Source: a virus
Direction: 5' to 3' (one strand)
Length of the DNA stretch: 64,000 nt
IMG/VR virus record: IMGVR_UViG_3300032770_000003
Span: 107,495-171,494 of that record
Shown in pieces: positions 24,598-32,882 of this stretch. The notes below the pieces were generated by a model. The model had not been told where the DNA came from, did no database searches, and saw only the letters and a program-made list of their open reading frames with translations. Position 1 is the first letter of the stretch. Each line of letters begins with the position of its first letter. A program made the position numbers and the translations under genes.

Positions 24598-25683
24598 AGT
24601 CGGGGCGAACGCTCGCTGGACCACCCCCTCCACCACGGTGGCATCCGCCGGGGGCATCTGATTCAGGAAGCAGTATTTTGCCGCGATGAGAGGATTGCCC
24701 AGACTGACGAGGGTGTTGGCCCAGTTGATCAGGTCGCGGTGAGAGAGCGGCGGCACCGAGATCTCGCCGTTCTGATACGCCTTCCGGATCTTGCCCGCGG
24801 CCTTGACCAGGTAGCTGATGGCCAGCGGTTCGATCTTGCCCTCGAATCGGCGGCGCAGCATTTTGATCTCCTTCGCCTCGTCCAGGTATCCCAGGCTGAT
24901 GGTGAGGCTGAAGCGTTTGAGCTGAGCGTAGTTTTGCACCTTGGTGCCGGCGTAGTGCCCACTCTCGTCACCCAGGCCACGCGTGTTGGCGGTGGCGAAG
25001 TACGTGTTGTCAGGGTGGAGGGGAACCAGCGTTCCGCCGGTTTCGAGCACCAGGAGCTGCCCCTGGTTCTGATCGAGGGGCCGCTGGAACACGAAGGCCG
25101 TGTCGTTGGTCATCGCATCCCACTCGTCGAGCAGGATGATGGTTCCCGGCATGCGGTGCGCTCGCGCGAGCATCCCCCAGGAGAAGTCCATCTCCTTGCC
25201 CTTGACGATCCACTCGCCCACCAGATCGGGGCGCGTGATCCCGCCGTCGAGGCTGATCAGGACGACCTGATAGTTCAGCCGCGCGGCGATCTGCTGAATG
25301 AGCGTCGTCTTGCCGACGCCGCTGTGGCCGTGCACCAGCACCCGCTGCCGGGTGGCGAGCCCCATCAGCGCGATCTTGGTGTCTTCCTCCGGGAACTCGT
25401 AGCCCGGATCGATCTCCGGCACCCACGGCGTGCGATCGGCGTAGCCCATGATCTTGGGCGAGCGCCTGACCGGCTTGCCGTTCGCGTCCTTCTGTATGTT
25501 GCCAGACGCGTCACGTACGAAGTAGTTCAAGCCGAACGTCTCCGAGACGTCGTACTCCTTCTTGACGCGCTCCGGATACTCCGGTGGTACCAGCGGCTGA
25601 AGTGGTGCCGTCCCCACCTGAACCTGCTGTTGACTGACCGGGCGGCGACGTAGCGGTGCAGCAGCAACCTCTTCTTGAGCCAT
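24592..25683 (-). CDS. CobS/MoxR-type AAA+ ATPase
   Basis: 363 residues from ATG 25683. Walker A 'GHSGVGKTTLIQQIAARLN', then 'LDGGITRPDLVGEWIV', Walker B 'IILLDEWDAM', sensor 1 'TYFATANTRGLGDESGHYAG' and 'RFSLTISLGYL'. This series closely follows CobS, the ATPase partner of the cobaltochelatase-type CobT. A CobT-like VWA protein is encoded at 29906-32014, so the two probably form a MoxR-VWA-type remodelling pair. No other cobalamin genes are nearby. The start-associated element lies 24 nt upstream. Confidence 0.85.
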   Translation of the reverse strand: MAQEEVAAAPLRRRPVSQQQVQVGTAPLQPLVPPEYPERVKKEYDVSETFGLNYFVRDASGNIQKDANGKPVRRSPKIMGYADRTPWVPEIDPGYEFPEEDTKIALMGLATRQRVLVHGHSGVGKTTLIQQIAARLNYQVVLISLDGGITRPDLVGEWIVKGKEMDFSWGMLARAHRMPGTIILLDEWDAMTNDTAFVFQRPLDQNQGQLLVLETGGTLVPLHPDNTYFATANTRGLGDESGHYAGTKVQNYAQLKRFSLTISLGYLDEAKEIKMLRRRFEGKIEPLAISYLVKAAGKIRKAYQNGEISVPPLSHRDLINWANTLVSLGNPLIAAKYCFLNQMPPADATVVEGVVQRAFAPTP

Positions 25684-25707
25684 GACTTCAGTTCCCCTTT
25701 CGACGGG

Positions 25708-25727
25708 AGGTCGATCCGCACAGAAGT
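25708..25727 (-). promoter_or_regulatory. Start-associated element
   Basis: Leftward ACTTCTGTGCGGATCGACCT, exact consensus, 24 nt before the CobS-like gene and directly abutting the primase stop codon. Confidence 0.85.
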
Positions 25728-26834
25728 TCAGATCAGCAGCGACAACCGCCACTGCACGTATGCGCTGCTCCGTGCATCTATCCGATCGCGTAGTCGCTCA
25801 GCCAACCACAACACCACACTCGTGTTGACGAGCGCGTCCCCCGCGTCGACCTTGACACTGTGTGTCTCATCAATTAAGTTGACAATTGAAATACGAGTCT
25901 CAGGAAATGCTGACTTGATCCGCTCCACTGAGCGCACCGATTCCCGCGTGGCATCCGCATCCCAGCAAAAGATGATCTCCCCAGGTCGCAGCTCCCTGAG
26001 CAGCTCGACTTGAGCTTCCGAGATCGACTTGCCGAAAGTGCAGAGAGCCGGGGTGCCGTAGCGGAGAAACCCCAACGCATCGAATACGCCCTCCACCAGG
26101 ACGACAGCACCGCCAGATCGGTAGCGTTCAAAGAAGCACGGTTCCAGTGGCCACAGCCAATCGTGAACGTTGGCGCTGGACAGATACTTGATCTCTTTAC
26201 CAGCTATGCGCCGGCCTTGCCAAGCAACATCTCGCTGACCCACCCGAATCGGAAAGACCAGCCACGGCCCCCTGACCTCGTTCACCTTGCCCGTGACCGG
26301 ATTGACCTTCCGAGCTGGCAGACGGAGAGCCGCTCCCAAGCGGAGAGCCCGGATCTCCGCATCTCTCAGTCCCCGTACTTGAGTCGCGTACTGGTAGACC
26401 TCCTGGCTCGTGAGGCCGGTGAAGGTTGCTGCGCCCGGCACCACCACCGCCTCAGGGGAGTAGATCCTGGTCTCGGACACCGGCTCAGCGAAGAGCGTAG
26501 CCAGCGTCTGCACCAGACCCGGATCACCAGAGATAGCCGGTAGGACGGTACTGAGTAGCTCGATCCGGATCGCGGTCTCGTGGCGATCCGAAACCGCAGC
26601 CATCAGCTCCGCTAGGTCAGGCGCCCAGCCGTCGGCGCGCTTGCGGCCCCAGTCGCACTTGTAGCAAATCCAACGCTTCTTCTCGACGTTGACGTAGAGC
26701 TTCCAGTCGTCAGCTCCGCACTTCGGGCAGACCTCGATTCGACGCTCGTCACCGCCACCATCCTTGAGCTGGACGTACTGCTCAAGCCACGCCTCAAGAT
26801 CGAGATCGTCGATCGCCTCCCGCAGAGTGGTCAC
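25728..26834 (-). CDS. DNA primase (zinc finger plus TOPRIM)
   Basis: 368 residues. N-terminal zinc-binding 'CPKCGADDWKLYVNVEKKRW' continues to 'ICYKCDW'. The TOPRIM core has 'VVLVEGVFDALGF' (catalytic Glu) and 'IIFCWDADATRES' (DxD). No helicase domain is present, so it resembles a stand-alone DnaG/T7-type primase that makes RNA primers at the fork. GTG start at 26834 directly follows the WGR gene stop. Confidence 0.85.
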   Translation of the reverse strand: MTTLREAIDDLDLEAWLEQYVQLKDGGGDERRIEVCPKCGADDWKLYVNVEKKRWICYKCDWGRKRADGWAPDLAELMAAVSDRHETAIRIELLSTVLPAISGDPGLVQTLATLFAEPVSETRIYSPEAVVVPGAATFTGLTSQEVYQYATQVRGLRDAEIRALRLGAALRLPARKVNPVTGKVNEVRGPWLVFPIRVGQRDVAWQGRRIAGKEIKYLSSANVHDWLWPLEPCFFERYRSGGAVVLVEGVFDALGFLRYGTPALCTFGKSISEAQVELLRELRPGEIIFCWDADATRESVRSVERIKSAFPETRISIVNLIDETHSVKVDAGDALVNTSVVLWLAERLRDRIDARSSAYVQWRLSLLI

Positions 26835-27242
26835 TTACCATTCTGCTTTGCGGGCGGTCTCTTCGAGCGCCTTCTGCAGCTCCTCTTCCTCTGAGAGTTT
26901 CTGCTGGTGGTCCTCCGGCGAGATCGACGATATCGCCGATGATCCAAGCAGTGACTGAACATCGAGAGCTGTCAAGACCGCACAGGGAAAGCTATTCGCT
27001 TCGATGCTGTAGCCTTTGTCGATCTTCTCCTGACGGAGCTTCTCATACGAGTTGAATGCTGACTCGAAGGTGTTGAATTTCAGAACCCTCGTCTGCAGAG
27101 AAGCACTTCTCCGGCCCCACCCGATCCGAAGCTCCCAACCAGATGCGTGGGGATTCTTGGTAACGAACAGGGCGTAGTGCTTGTTGGACCTACCTGACAC
27201 AAAGGTCAGGTAGGTCAACAACTCGTGGTGCGGTTGTGCCAT
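26835..27242 (-). CDS. WGR-domain protein
   Basis: 135 residues from ATG 27242, which overlaps the preceding TGA (TGATG). 'KHYALFVTKNPHASGWELRI' and 'GWGRRSASLQTRVLKFNTFE' followed by 'EKLRQEKIDKGYS' is the WGR fold, which binds DNA ends or nucleic acid in PARPs and bacterial proteins. The C-terminal 50 residues are charged and helical. It is placed between the primase and a coiled-coil protein, so a role in replication or repair is likely. Confidence 0.75.
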   Translation of the reverse strand: MAQPHHELLTYLTFVSGRSNKHYALFVTKNPHASGWELRIGWGRRSASLQTRVLKFNTFESAFNSYEKLRQEKIDKGYSIEANSFPCAVLTALDVQSLLGSSAISSISPEDHQQKLSEEEELQKALEETARKAEW

Positions 27243-27943
27243 CAGAGAGCCCAGGCAGCGTTGACCCGCTTCAGGATCTCTTGACCGTTCGCCGAGATGA
27301 GTGCGTTTTCGACGTTGTCTTCCGCCTCGCGGATGATCTCCGCGATCTGCTTGGCCATCTCGCGCGCTTCCTCGCGGACCGTCTCCAGCGCCTTCCGCGC
27401 CTTCGGATCCTGAAGCAGCTCCAGGGCCGGCTTCGTGGTCACGAGCATGTTCCGGACCTTCTTGACGTCGAATTCCTTCAGCGCGGTCTTGAGCGCCTCC
27501 GTGTTCTGATTCAGCGTCTCGCGAAGAGCCTCCACCCCGTCGCGGTTCGTCGGATCGACCGTGGTGCAGAGCACGCGGAACTTGATGTAGCAGTGCTTCG
27601 CGCCCGCGTTGAACTCGTCGACCATGCCTCGCGCTTCCTCGACGGCGGCGAGCAGCTGATCCTTGTTCGCCGCCGGACAGAGGTAGCCCAGCTCGGTGTA
27701 GAGGCACTTCGACCGAATGCGAAACCGGGCGTTCGAGTACACCTGGTCTGCTTTCTTCGCCTCCTCCTTGTTCTTGAAGTGCCGCTGGCTCAGCCAGGTG
27801 GCATCTTCCGAACCGTCACGGTGCGTAACGACGTTTTCGTCCCGGCGGTAGTAGCTGACGCCGCGCTCGACGCTCAACTTCTCCGTCACCAGGATGCACG
27901 GGTTGATTTTGAGATTGCTCTGTTTCCAAGTCACAGTTGCCAT
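27242..27943 (-). CDS. Coiled-coil protein of unknown function, 233 aa
   Basis: The N-terminal 120 residues are mixed alpha/beta ('TVTWKQSNLKINPCILVTEK'). The remainder is a long amphipathic helix region ('EEAREMAKQIAEIIREAEDN'). Start ATG 27943, 18 nt after the start-associated element. It resembles uncharacterised phage proteins found near replication genes; no activity can be assigned. Confidence 0.6.
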   Translation of the reverse strand: MATVTWKQSNLKINPCILVTEKLSVERGVSYYRRDENVVTHRDGSEDATWLSQRHFKNKEEAKKADQVYSNARFRIRSKCLYTELGYLCPAANKDQLLAAVEEARGMVDEFNAGAKHCYIKFRVLCTTVDPTNRDGVEALRETLNQNTEALKTALKEFDVKKVRNMLVTTKPALELLQDPKARKALETVREEAREMAKQIAEIIREAEDNVENALISANGQEILKRVNAAWAL

Positions 27944-27961
27944 TTCGAACCTCCGGGGGAG

Positions 27962-27981
27962 AGGTCGATCCGCACAGAAGT
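27962..27981 (-). promoter_or_regulatory. Start-associated element
   Basis: Exact leftward consensus copy, 18 nt before ATG 27943 and a few bases after the uracil-DNA glycosylase stop. Confidence 0.85.
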
Positions 27982-27987
27982 TCAGTC

Positions 27988-29400
27988 TCAGGCTGAGACG
28001 ATCTGGTGATCGAGCCACTCACGCACTGCACGCAGATCCTCATAGACCTGCGTTCGCGCCGATGGATTACGCGCTATGTAAGCTGGATGATACGATACCC
28101 GAGTAGGTCCGAACGCTGTGTTGTGCCAGATGCCCCGTAGGGATGACAGCGGTGCGGTACTGAGAGTAGGAGCCAAGAGCGCTGTGGTGGCGACTCGCCC
28201 GAGTGCCACGACAGTGAGCGGCCGCACCAACTCCAGCTGACGCTCAAAGTACGGACGGCACGCCGCCAGCTCCGCGGGTGCCGGCTGACGATTCCGGGGT
28301 GGCCTGCAGTTGGATACTAACATCCCATCTGCTATATACTGCCCGCTTCTGGTCTGCAAATTGTAAACATGACCACTAAACCACTTCCTTTCGATCTTCA
28401 GGATCTTAGCCAGCGCTACTTGCGTGGCGCTGGATTGGAACCTTTGTCCCGGGAAGTTCATATTGGGCAAGCTACGCTCAAGAAGTTGTTCCTGAAAGCC
28501 GGTGTCGCGGTACGAGACCGCTCCGCCGCTATGAAGACCCGGCTGCGCCAGATGACACAAGAGCAACGAAAGGAACTCACTGAAGCTGCGCACGCAGCTT
28601 GTCACGGCCGTGTACGCCCTCTCGAAGAATCTCAGCGAATTGCCGAAGCGCGTGCTCGCCGCTTTCAGGAAACAAAAAAGGTGGTCGGATCCTTCGAAGA
28701 TCTCTTGGTCAGTTGGATCAGACAGCGCGGGATTACTGTGACCCCGCAACAGCCTGTAAGGGGTTACAACCTCGATATTGGCATGTCCCCCGTCGCCGTG
28801 GAAGTTCACGTGGCTGTCAACCATCCATTTGCGGATGCCGACATCCGACAGCGTACGAAAAAGTTGATCGAACTTGGTTGGAGCGTGCTCTATGTCTGGA
28901 TCACCAAAGCCCACCCTCTTCAGCACAGGGTAGTGGATGAGATCATCGCCTTCCAACAGGCGCGAAAGAGGAAGCCGCCCTCTGCTGGAAAATACCGGGT
29001 GGTTCGGGGTTCCGGAGAGGTCACCCTTCTCCGTATGGACCTTGAGTAACGGCCCCTCATACCATCGTCGATAGATCTTCTCGATCCCTGAAGCACACAC
29101 CACAGTAGCTCCAGGAAAACACATCACTGGGTTAAGGATGTAGACCTGTTCCCGGGTGTAGCCCATCCAGGCGATGAACTCGTCGAGAATCGCACCCGCC
29201 CGGCCCACGAACGGAAGGCCCGACAGATCCTCGTTCTGTCCAGGCGCCTCACCAACGAACGCGACTGGCGGGCGAGCGACATTCCCAGTGCCGAATACGA
29301 CCTTGGTCCGCCCGCCCGCCAGTGGACACTTCGTGCAAGTCGAAGCCTCAGACCGGAGCGCGACCAACGCATCGATCTGCGCCGGTGTGCCCGGTTCCAT
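27988..29400 (-). CDS. Uracil-DNA glycosylase (family 4-like) with an intein
   Basis: 470 residues as translated. Exteins 1-93 and 365-470 give a 199-residue enzyme. It has 'CTKCPLAGGR' (first two iron-sulfur Cys), 'FVGEAPGQNEDLSGLPFVGR' (catalytic motif), then 'CRPPRNRQP' and 'AACRPYF' (third and fourth Cys), and 'SYHPAYIARNP'. It removes uracil from DNA and may protect or prepare phage DNA. The intein sits exactly before the third cluster Cys, so the [4Fe-4S] site exists only after splicing. Start ATG overlaps the upstream stop (TAATG). Confidence 0.85.
   Translation of the reverse strand: MEPGTPAQIDALVALRSEASTCTKCPLAGGRTKVVFGTGNVARPPVAFVGEAPGQNEDLSGLPFVGRAGAILDEFIAWMGYTREQVYILNPVMCFPGATVVCASGIEKIYRRWYEGPLLKVHTEKGDLSGTPNHPVFSSRGRLPLSRLLEGDDLIHYPVLKRVGFGDPDIEHAPTKFDQLFRTLSDVGIRKWMVDSHVNFHGDGGHANIEVVTPYRLLRGHSNPALSDPTDQEIFEGSDHLFCFLKAASTRFGNSLRFFERAYTAVTSCVRSFSEFLSLLLCHLAQPGLHSGGAVSYRDTGFQEQLLERSLPNMNFPGQRFQSSATQVALAKILKIERKWFSGHVYNLQTRSGQYIADGMLVSNCRPPRNRQPAPAELAACRPYFERQLELVRPLTVVALGRVATTALLAPTLSTAPLSSLRGIWHNTAFGPTRVSYHPAYIARNPSARTQVYEDLRAVREWLDHQIVSA
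28309..29121 (-). mobile_element. Intein in the uracil-DNA glycosylase, with antisense endonuclease gene
   Basis: 271 residues from Cys94 (CFPGATVVCASG) to Asn364 (MLVSN), +1 residue Cys. Block B is 'GTPNHPVF', C-terminal blocks 'GHVYNLQTRSGQYIADGM'. The penultimate residue is Ser rather than His. The ~165 central residues show no endonuclease motif in this strand. They are the complement of the + strand ORF at 28369-29049. The frame nevertheless stays open throughout. Confidence 0.85.
28369..29049 (+). CDS. Vsr-like (EDxHD-type) homing endonuclease, antisense inside an intein
   Basis: 226 residues on the + strand amid leftward genes, wholly within the intein interval. The N-terminus has HTH-like helices ('LSREVHIGQATLKKLFLKAG'), the linker is Arg-rich, then the nuclease core: 'SFEDLLVSWIRQRGI', 'GYNLDIGMSPVAVEVHV' and 'RQRTKKLIELGWSVLYVWIT'. 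This E...D...ExxH arrangement resembles Vsr-related homing endonucleases associated with inteins and introns. The last 20 residues are the complement of Hint block B. No strong Shine-Dalgarno precedes the ATG. A related ORF lies opposite the prohead protease intein. Confidence 0.7.
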   Translation: MTTKPLPFDLQDLSQRYLRGAGLEPLSREVHIGQATLKKLFLKAGVAVRDRSAAMKTRLRQMTQEQRKELTEAAHAACHGRVRPLEESQRIAEARARRFQETKKVVGSFEDLLVSWIRQRGITVTPQQPVRGYNLDIGMSPVAVEVHVAVNHPFADADIRQRTKKLIELGWSVLYVWITKAHPLQHRVVDEIIAFQQARKRKPPSAGKYRVVRGSGEVTLLRMDLE

Positions 29401-29903
29401 TACGCCGCTTTCTGCGCCTTGGCCTTCTTGGCACCCGGCGGGAAGTACTTCACCGCCCGCGCTTGGCCCTCCTTCATCATCTTGCCCTCGGCAAGCAGCT
29501 GCCGGATCGGCAGGACCATCTCCTTAGTCGGCACACCCAGATTCTTGGACATCGATTCGGCACCCTGTCCAGGATTGGTGACGACCCACGAGAGGATCTT
29601 CGTGCGCAGCTTCGCCAGGTCATCGGCGGAGCGCTTGCCCCGTCCGTGCCCGTTCGCTGACTCCGACTTCGCTTCCTCGGGAACCGGTGTCAGCGACCGG
29701 CGAACCGCCCGCTTGCGCCGGTGTCCGTTGGCCTTCGGCGCCTCTTCTTCCTCGGATGGCTTGAGGAACGCCTTCAGCTCCAGCGTCCCCTCCAACTCTT
29801 GGTAGACCTTCGGATGACTGGCGTCGAGCGCCGCTGCCAGCAACGCCTCGTCCAGGTTCTCGAAAGTCTGCTGTTTGTCGTTCAGCACCAGATACGTACT
29901 CAT
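29400..29903 (-). CDS. Winged-helix DNA-binding protein
   Basis: 167 residues from ATG 29903. After an acidic/basic linker with 'NGHRRKRAVRRS', the C-terminal 70 residues read 'LRTKILSWVVTNPGQGAESM', 'SKNLGVPTKEMVLPIRQLL' and 'AVKYFPPG', a winged helix like Lrp/MarR-type or phage regulatory domains. It is coupled to the glycosylase by TAATG and may be a transcription factor of the replication module. Confidence 0.65.
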   Translation of the reverse strand: MSTYLVLNDKQQTFENLDEALLAAALDASHPKVYQELEGTLELKAFLKPSEEEEAPKANGHRRKRAVRRSLTPVPEEAKSESANGHGRGKRSADDLAKLRTKILSWVVTNPGQGAESMSKNLGVPTKEMVLPIRQLLAEGKMMKEGQARAVKYFPPGAKKAKAQKAA

Positions 29904-29905
29904 GT

Positions 29906-32014
29906 CTACCCTTTCTTGTGCCTGAGGCACTGGTCTATCTGATTCAGACCTTGACGAGGTAATTCGTCAAGCTTTTTCACTACCACAGTGTTCGAATATA
30001 TGCCAGTGACTGCGTCGGTCTCGATTCCGATCACTACGAGTTCAACGAGCTTTTCTACCGCCCTGGCACAATCCGTAGCGTAGTTGACATGCGCTGCGTG
30101 GTCCTCATCAAACCTCGGGAATCTCTGTCGACTATCGTCCACATCCCACACGGGCGCAACCGGCACCGGCTCCCCGTCGTTGAAGACGAAGAGGAGCTTG
30201 CGTTTCTCAGGCCGAGAGAGGAGCATCCGAGCGCCAAGCTTGACGGTCTCCCCATCGTAGGTGTTCGCCTTGAGGTTCTTAGGCATCTGCAGGAAGCGCG
30301 GCCCGGCCGCATACCAGGAATCGCCGAAGGACTTGTACTCCCCCAGCCAGAGATCCCCCCAGCGCTGATAGGTGGCCTGGACCTCGGGAGTCGTCGGCAG
30401 CTTGCGCCGGAACGCCACTTCGGGCTGAGAGGTTGACCAGCCGTAGCACGCGAAGGGAATCTTGAGCTGGTTGAACAGCTCGCCGAAGATGACGGCCGTC
30501 TGTGCGGCCAACAGGATCTTGCTCCCGTCCATCGACCCGGAGTGATCCACCAGCAGCAGTGCACAGGTATCGAACGCCTCGCCTGCGACCTGTGACCGAA
30601 ACACGTCCTTGCCGGTGCCGTTCACGACCTTGTACAGTCGCCGGCCGTTGAGCTTCCCGCGGAACTTGCCTTCCTCCCAGCGGCTCTGGGTGCGCGCCAT
30701 GAGCGCCCGCGTGAGCTTGAGCTTCATCGGGGCGACCATCGCGTTCGCCTGGTTCATGAAGCGGACGAACTCCGTGCGATCGCCCTCCTTGATCTTCTCG
30801 ATGGTGTCACCCTCCGTCGTGAAGATCTGGTAAGCGTGGCTACCCTTGCGCGCCTCTTCGACCGCTTTCTGGAGCAGCTCACCACGATCCGGAGCTTGTT
30901 TTTGCTCCGCACGCACCTCTTCCTCAGAGGGATCGAAGTTTGGTGCTGGCGCTGGGGCGGGGGCCTGTGACGGGGGCGCCTGCTCTTCTTCCTGGGACTC
31001 TTCCTCGCCACCACTTCCCTCTTTCGCGCCTTCGTCTTCCTCGCCCTGCTCGGATCCTGTGGCCGCACCCGCGGGCGGAGAGTCGTCTTCCGACTCATCC
31101 TCCTGTTCCGCGTCCCCCCCGTCGGCCTCTCCATCACCCTGTTCAGAGTCGTCCTCTGATCCCTGCGGCGGGGCCGTCTCCGTCTCTTCCGTCTCCTCAG
31201 GATCAGAATCCTCAGACTGCGACTGTTGCGGTTGGGGCTGCGGTTGCTCCGGCTGCTCCGGCTGCTCGAACATCGCCTGTTCTTGCGGCGACGGGGGCGG
31301 CGGGGGCGGCTGGTTCGACTGCTGTTGCCGTGGCTGCTGCTGCGGCTGTTGCGGCTGTTGCTGAGGGGGCGGCGGCGGGGGCGGGGGTGGCGTCGTGTCC
31401 TTCAGCCGTTCGAGAAGGATCTCAGCAAGCTCCCGCACCTCACGGGTGCTCCGAGCTTCGAACCGCGCTCGGCGGAAGAGGTCTTCTCCGTCCCGCTGAA
31501 AGCGCGCGAGGATCTCAGGCTCGACCACCGTCTGCAGAAACCAGTGATCGTAGTTGAATCCCGTGGTCGCGTACGCGAGCCCGGTGTAGAGGAATTTCCC
31601 GAGTGCCGTGCGTGTCGCCCAGGCTTGCGCCGGATTCGCCGCGACCTTGCGCAGATCCCACTCTGCGGCAAAATCGAAGTTGGATTGCGCTCCGGGGTAG
31701 ATGTCGATCCACCTCTGCTCGATCCGCGGATCCTCCAGCGCGTTCAGCGCGAGGAAGAGCTTGGGCTTGCGCGCCAGCTCCTCCAGCATGTCGAAGTCGC
31801 TGTGGACGCAATGAGACGCTTCGTGGTCCAGGTAACCCTGTGTCGCGCGCAGCAGCTCGTCGCTGGCATCGTCCGGGAGCAGCGGCAGATAGATCGTCTT
31901 GCCGTTGGTGCGAGGTTGTGCGTGCGTGAAGATGACCTTGAGCTTCCACTGCTCCACCAGGATGCGCGCCAGGCGTTCCAGCGATGACTCGACGATTCGA
32001 AGCTGCTGCGTCAT
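29906..32014 (-). CDS. CobT-like VWA-domain protein
   Basis: 702 residues from ATG 32014. The N-terminal 190 residues include a zincin-like 'YLDHEASHCVHSDFDML'. The middle is a long Pro/Gln run, then acidic Glu/Asp/Ser and Ala/Pro tracts. The C-terminal VWA domain has MIDAS 'LLLVDHSGSMDGSKI', preceded by 'GKFRGKLNGRRLYKVVNGTG', as in CobT. With the CobS-like ATPase at 24592 it forms a probable AAA+/VWA pair. Phages do carry such CobST-like pairs; the physiological target is unknown. Confidence 0.8.
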   Translation of the reverse strand: MTQQLRIVESSLERLARILVEQWKLKVIFTHAQPRTNGKTIYLPLLPDDASDELLRATQGYLDHEASHCVHSDFDMLEELARKPKLFLALNALEDPRIEQRWIDIYPGAQSNFDFAAEWDLRKVAANPAQAWATRTALGKFLYTGLAYATTGFNYDHWFLQTVVEPEILARFQRDGEDLFRRARFEARSTREVRELAEILLERLKDTTPPPPPPPPPQQQPQQPQQQPRQQQSNQPPPPPPSPQEQAMFEQPEQPEQPQPQPQQSQSEDSDPEETEETETAPPQGSEDDSEQGDGEADGGDAEQEDESEDDSPPAGAATGSEQGEEDEGAKEGSGGEEESQEEEQAPPSQAPAPAPAPNFDPSEEEVRAEQKQAPDRGELLQKAVEEARKGSHAYQIFTTEGDTIEKIKEGDRTEFVRFMNQANAMVAPMKLKLTRALMARTQSRWEEGKFRGKLNGRRLYKVVNGTGKDVFRSQVAGEAFDTCALLLVDHSGSMDGSKILLAAQTAVIFGELFNQLKIPFACYGWSTSQPEVAFRRKLPTTPEVQATYQRWGDLWLGEYKSFGDSWYAAGPRFLQMPKNLKANTYDGETVKLGARMLLSRPEKRKLLFVFNDGEPVPVAPVWDVDDSRQRFPRFDEDHAAHVNYATDCARAVEKLVELVVIGIETDAVTGIYSNTVVVKKLDELPRQGLNQIDQCLRHKKG

Positions 32015-32029
32015 TGTCCCCTCGACAGG

Positions 32030-32049
32030 AGGTCGATCCGCACAGAAGT
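32030..32049 (-). promoter_or_regulatory. Start-associated element
   Basis: Exact leftward consensus copy, 15 nt before the CobT-like ATG. Its first base overlaps the stop of the preceding gene (TGACTTCTG). Confidence 0.85.
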
Positions 32050-32870
32050 CAAAATCGCCAGTGCGCGCGTATAGCCTTGGCCAGCTCGTGAGCTGCAAGC
32101 GAAGTGCGCACTGTGACACGGTAACTACAGGTCGCGTACTTCGACGCCACCTTCGCCGGTGTCGGAGTTGGAGGTTCGAGCTGGTGCAGATCCGCCTGCA
32201 TGTAGCGAAACGTACCGAGTGCCGCTGAGATCTCAGTCAGCCGGTCTATCAGCTCGGGTACGATGCCAACGAAAGCGTATTTACCGGTGTCAAGCCAGAA
32301 TCGAACGATCACGAGTCCGTCACGCATCACACTGCAGTAGCTCGCAGTCAGAGCGAGCTGATACTGCCCGCGGTGCGCATACTGCGTTGCAAAATCACGC
32401 GCCGACCACATCAGCGGCAGGACGGGCAGCTCCCCTAGCGTCCGCCGGAATTCAGCCAGGAACGAGTCGACGGCGCGACCCATAGGCACATACTCGCGCC
32501 TCGCGTATTTATCGGTACCGGCCCAGCGGCTCTTTTTGGTGGCGGGCTTCTTTCCGTGCTTCGCGGGCGGGGACGATGGACGCGGCGGGGGCGGCAGCGG
32601 ATCTTGTTTCAAGGGGACTACGAGCTGGGGACCGCTGGCCACAGCTACCGCCTCAGTGCGAAGCTTCCAGGCGCGTTCGCAGAAGCGCGCGAGACCACAG
32701 CTCGGTGCTTCGCCACAGGGCCCTTCGCCTTCGACCACGAAGAGACCAAAGCAATCAGTCTGATCAACCGTCGCCGTCTCCTCAGGACGCATCGAGCGCT
32801 TGATTAGCTTGACCACCGGGACTAGCCACGGGTCACGGGCCCATTCAACCTGCGGAAGCTCGTTGGACAT
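32049..32870 (-). CDS. Hypothetical protein, 273 aa
   Basis: The N-terminal half has Cys residues ('CFGLFVVEGEGPCGEAPSCG') that could bind zinc. A Pro/Lys-rich linker follows, then a folded C-terminal half ('SVMRDGLVIVRFWLDTGKY'). No family recognised. Preceded by GAGAGGT and by a good promoter-like sequence with a TTGAC palindrome at 32899. First gene of a transcription unit leading into the CobT-like gene. Confidence 0.6.
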   Translation of the reverse strand: MSNELPQVEWARDPWLVPVVKLIKRSMRPEETATVDQTDCFGLFVVEGEGPCGEAPSCGLARFCERAWKLRTEAVAVASGPQLVVPLKQDPLPPPPRPSSPPAKHGKKPATKKSRWAGTDKYARREYVPMGRAVDSFLAEFRRTLGELPVLPLMWSARDFATQYAHRGQYQLALTASYCSVMRDGLVIVRFWLDTGKYAFVGIVPELIDRLTEISAALGTFRYMQADLHQLEPPTPTPAKVASKYATCSYRVTVRTSLAAHELAKAIRAHWRF

Positions 32871-32882
32871 ACCTCTCGAACA

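Noticed and set aside
24739-25653. 304-codon + strand ORF
   Set aside because: Antisense shadow of the CobS-like ATPase caused by GC-rich codon bias.
25708-25752. N-terminal extensions reading NFCADRP in many ORFs as a conserved peptide
   Set aside because: This is the translation of the 20-bp start-associated element. Shine-Dalgarno and ATG lie downstream, so it is DNA/RNA-level conservation.
27236-28009. 257-codon + strand ORF
   Set aside because: Antisense to the coiled-coil gene with element and Shine-Dalgarno support.
30846-31557. Ser/Cys-rich + strand ORFs
   Set aside because: Complement of the Gln/Pro/Glu tracts in the CobT-like protein.
30000-32014. True cobaltochelatase for cobalamin synthesis
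   Set aside because: No CobN or other pathway genes; phage CobST-like pairs lack the chelatase subunit.
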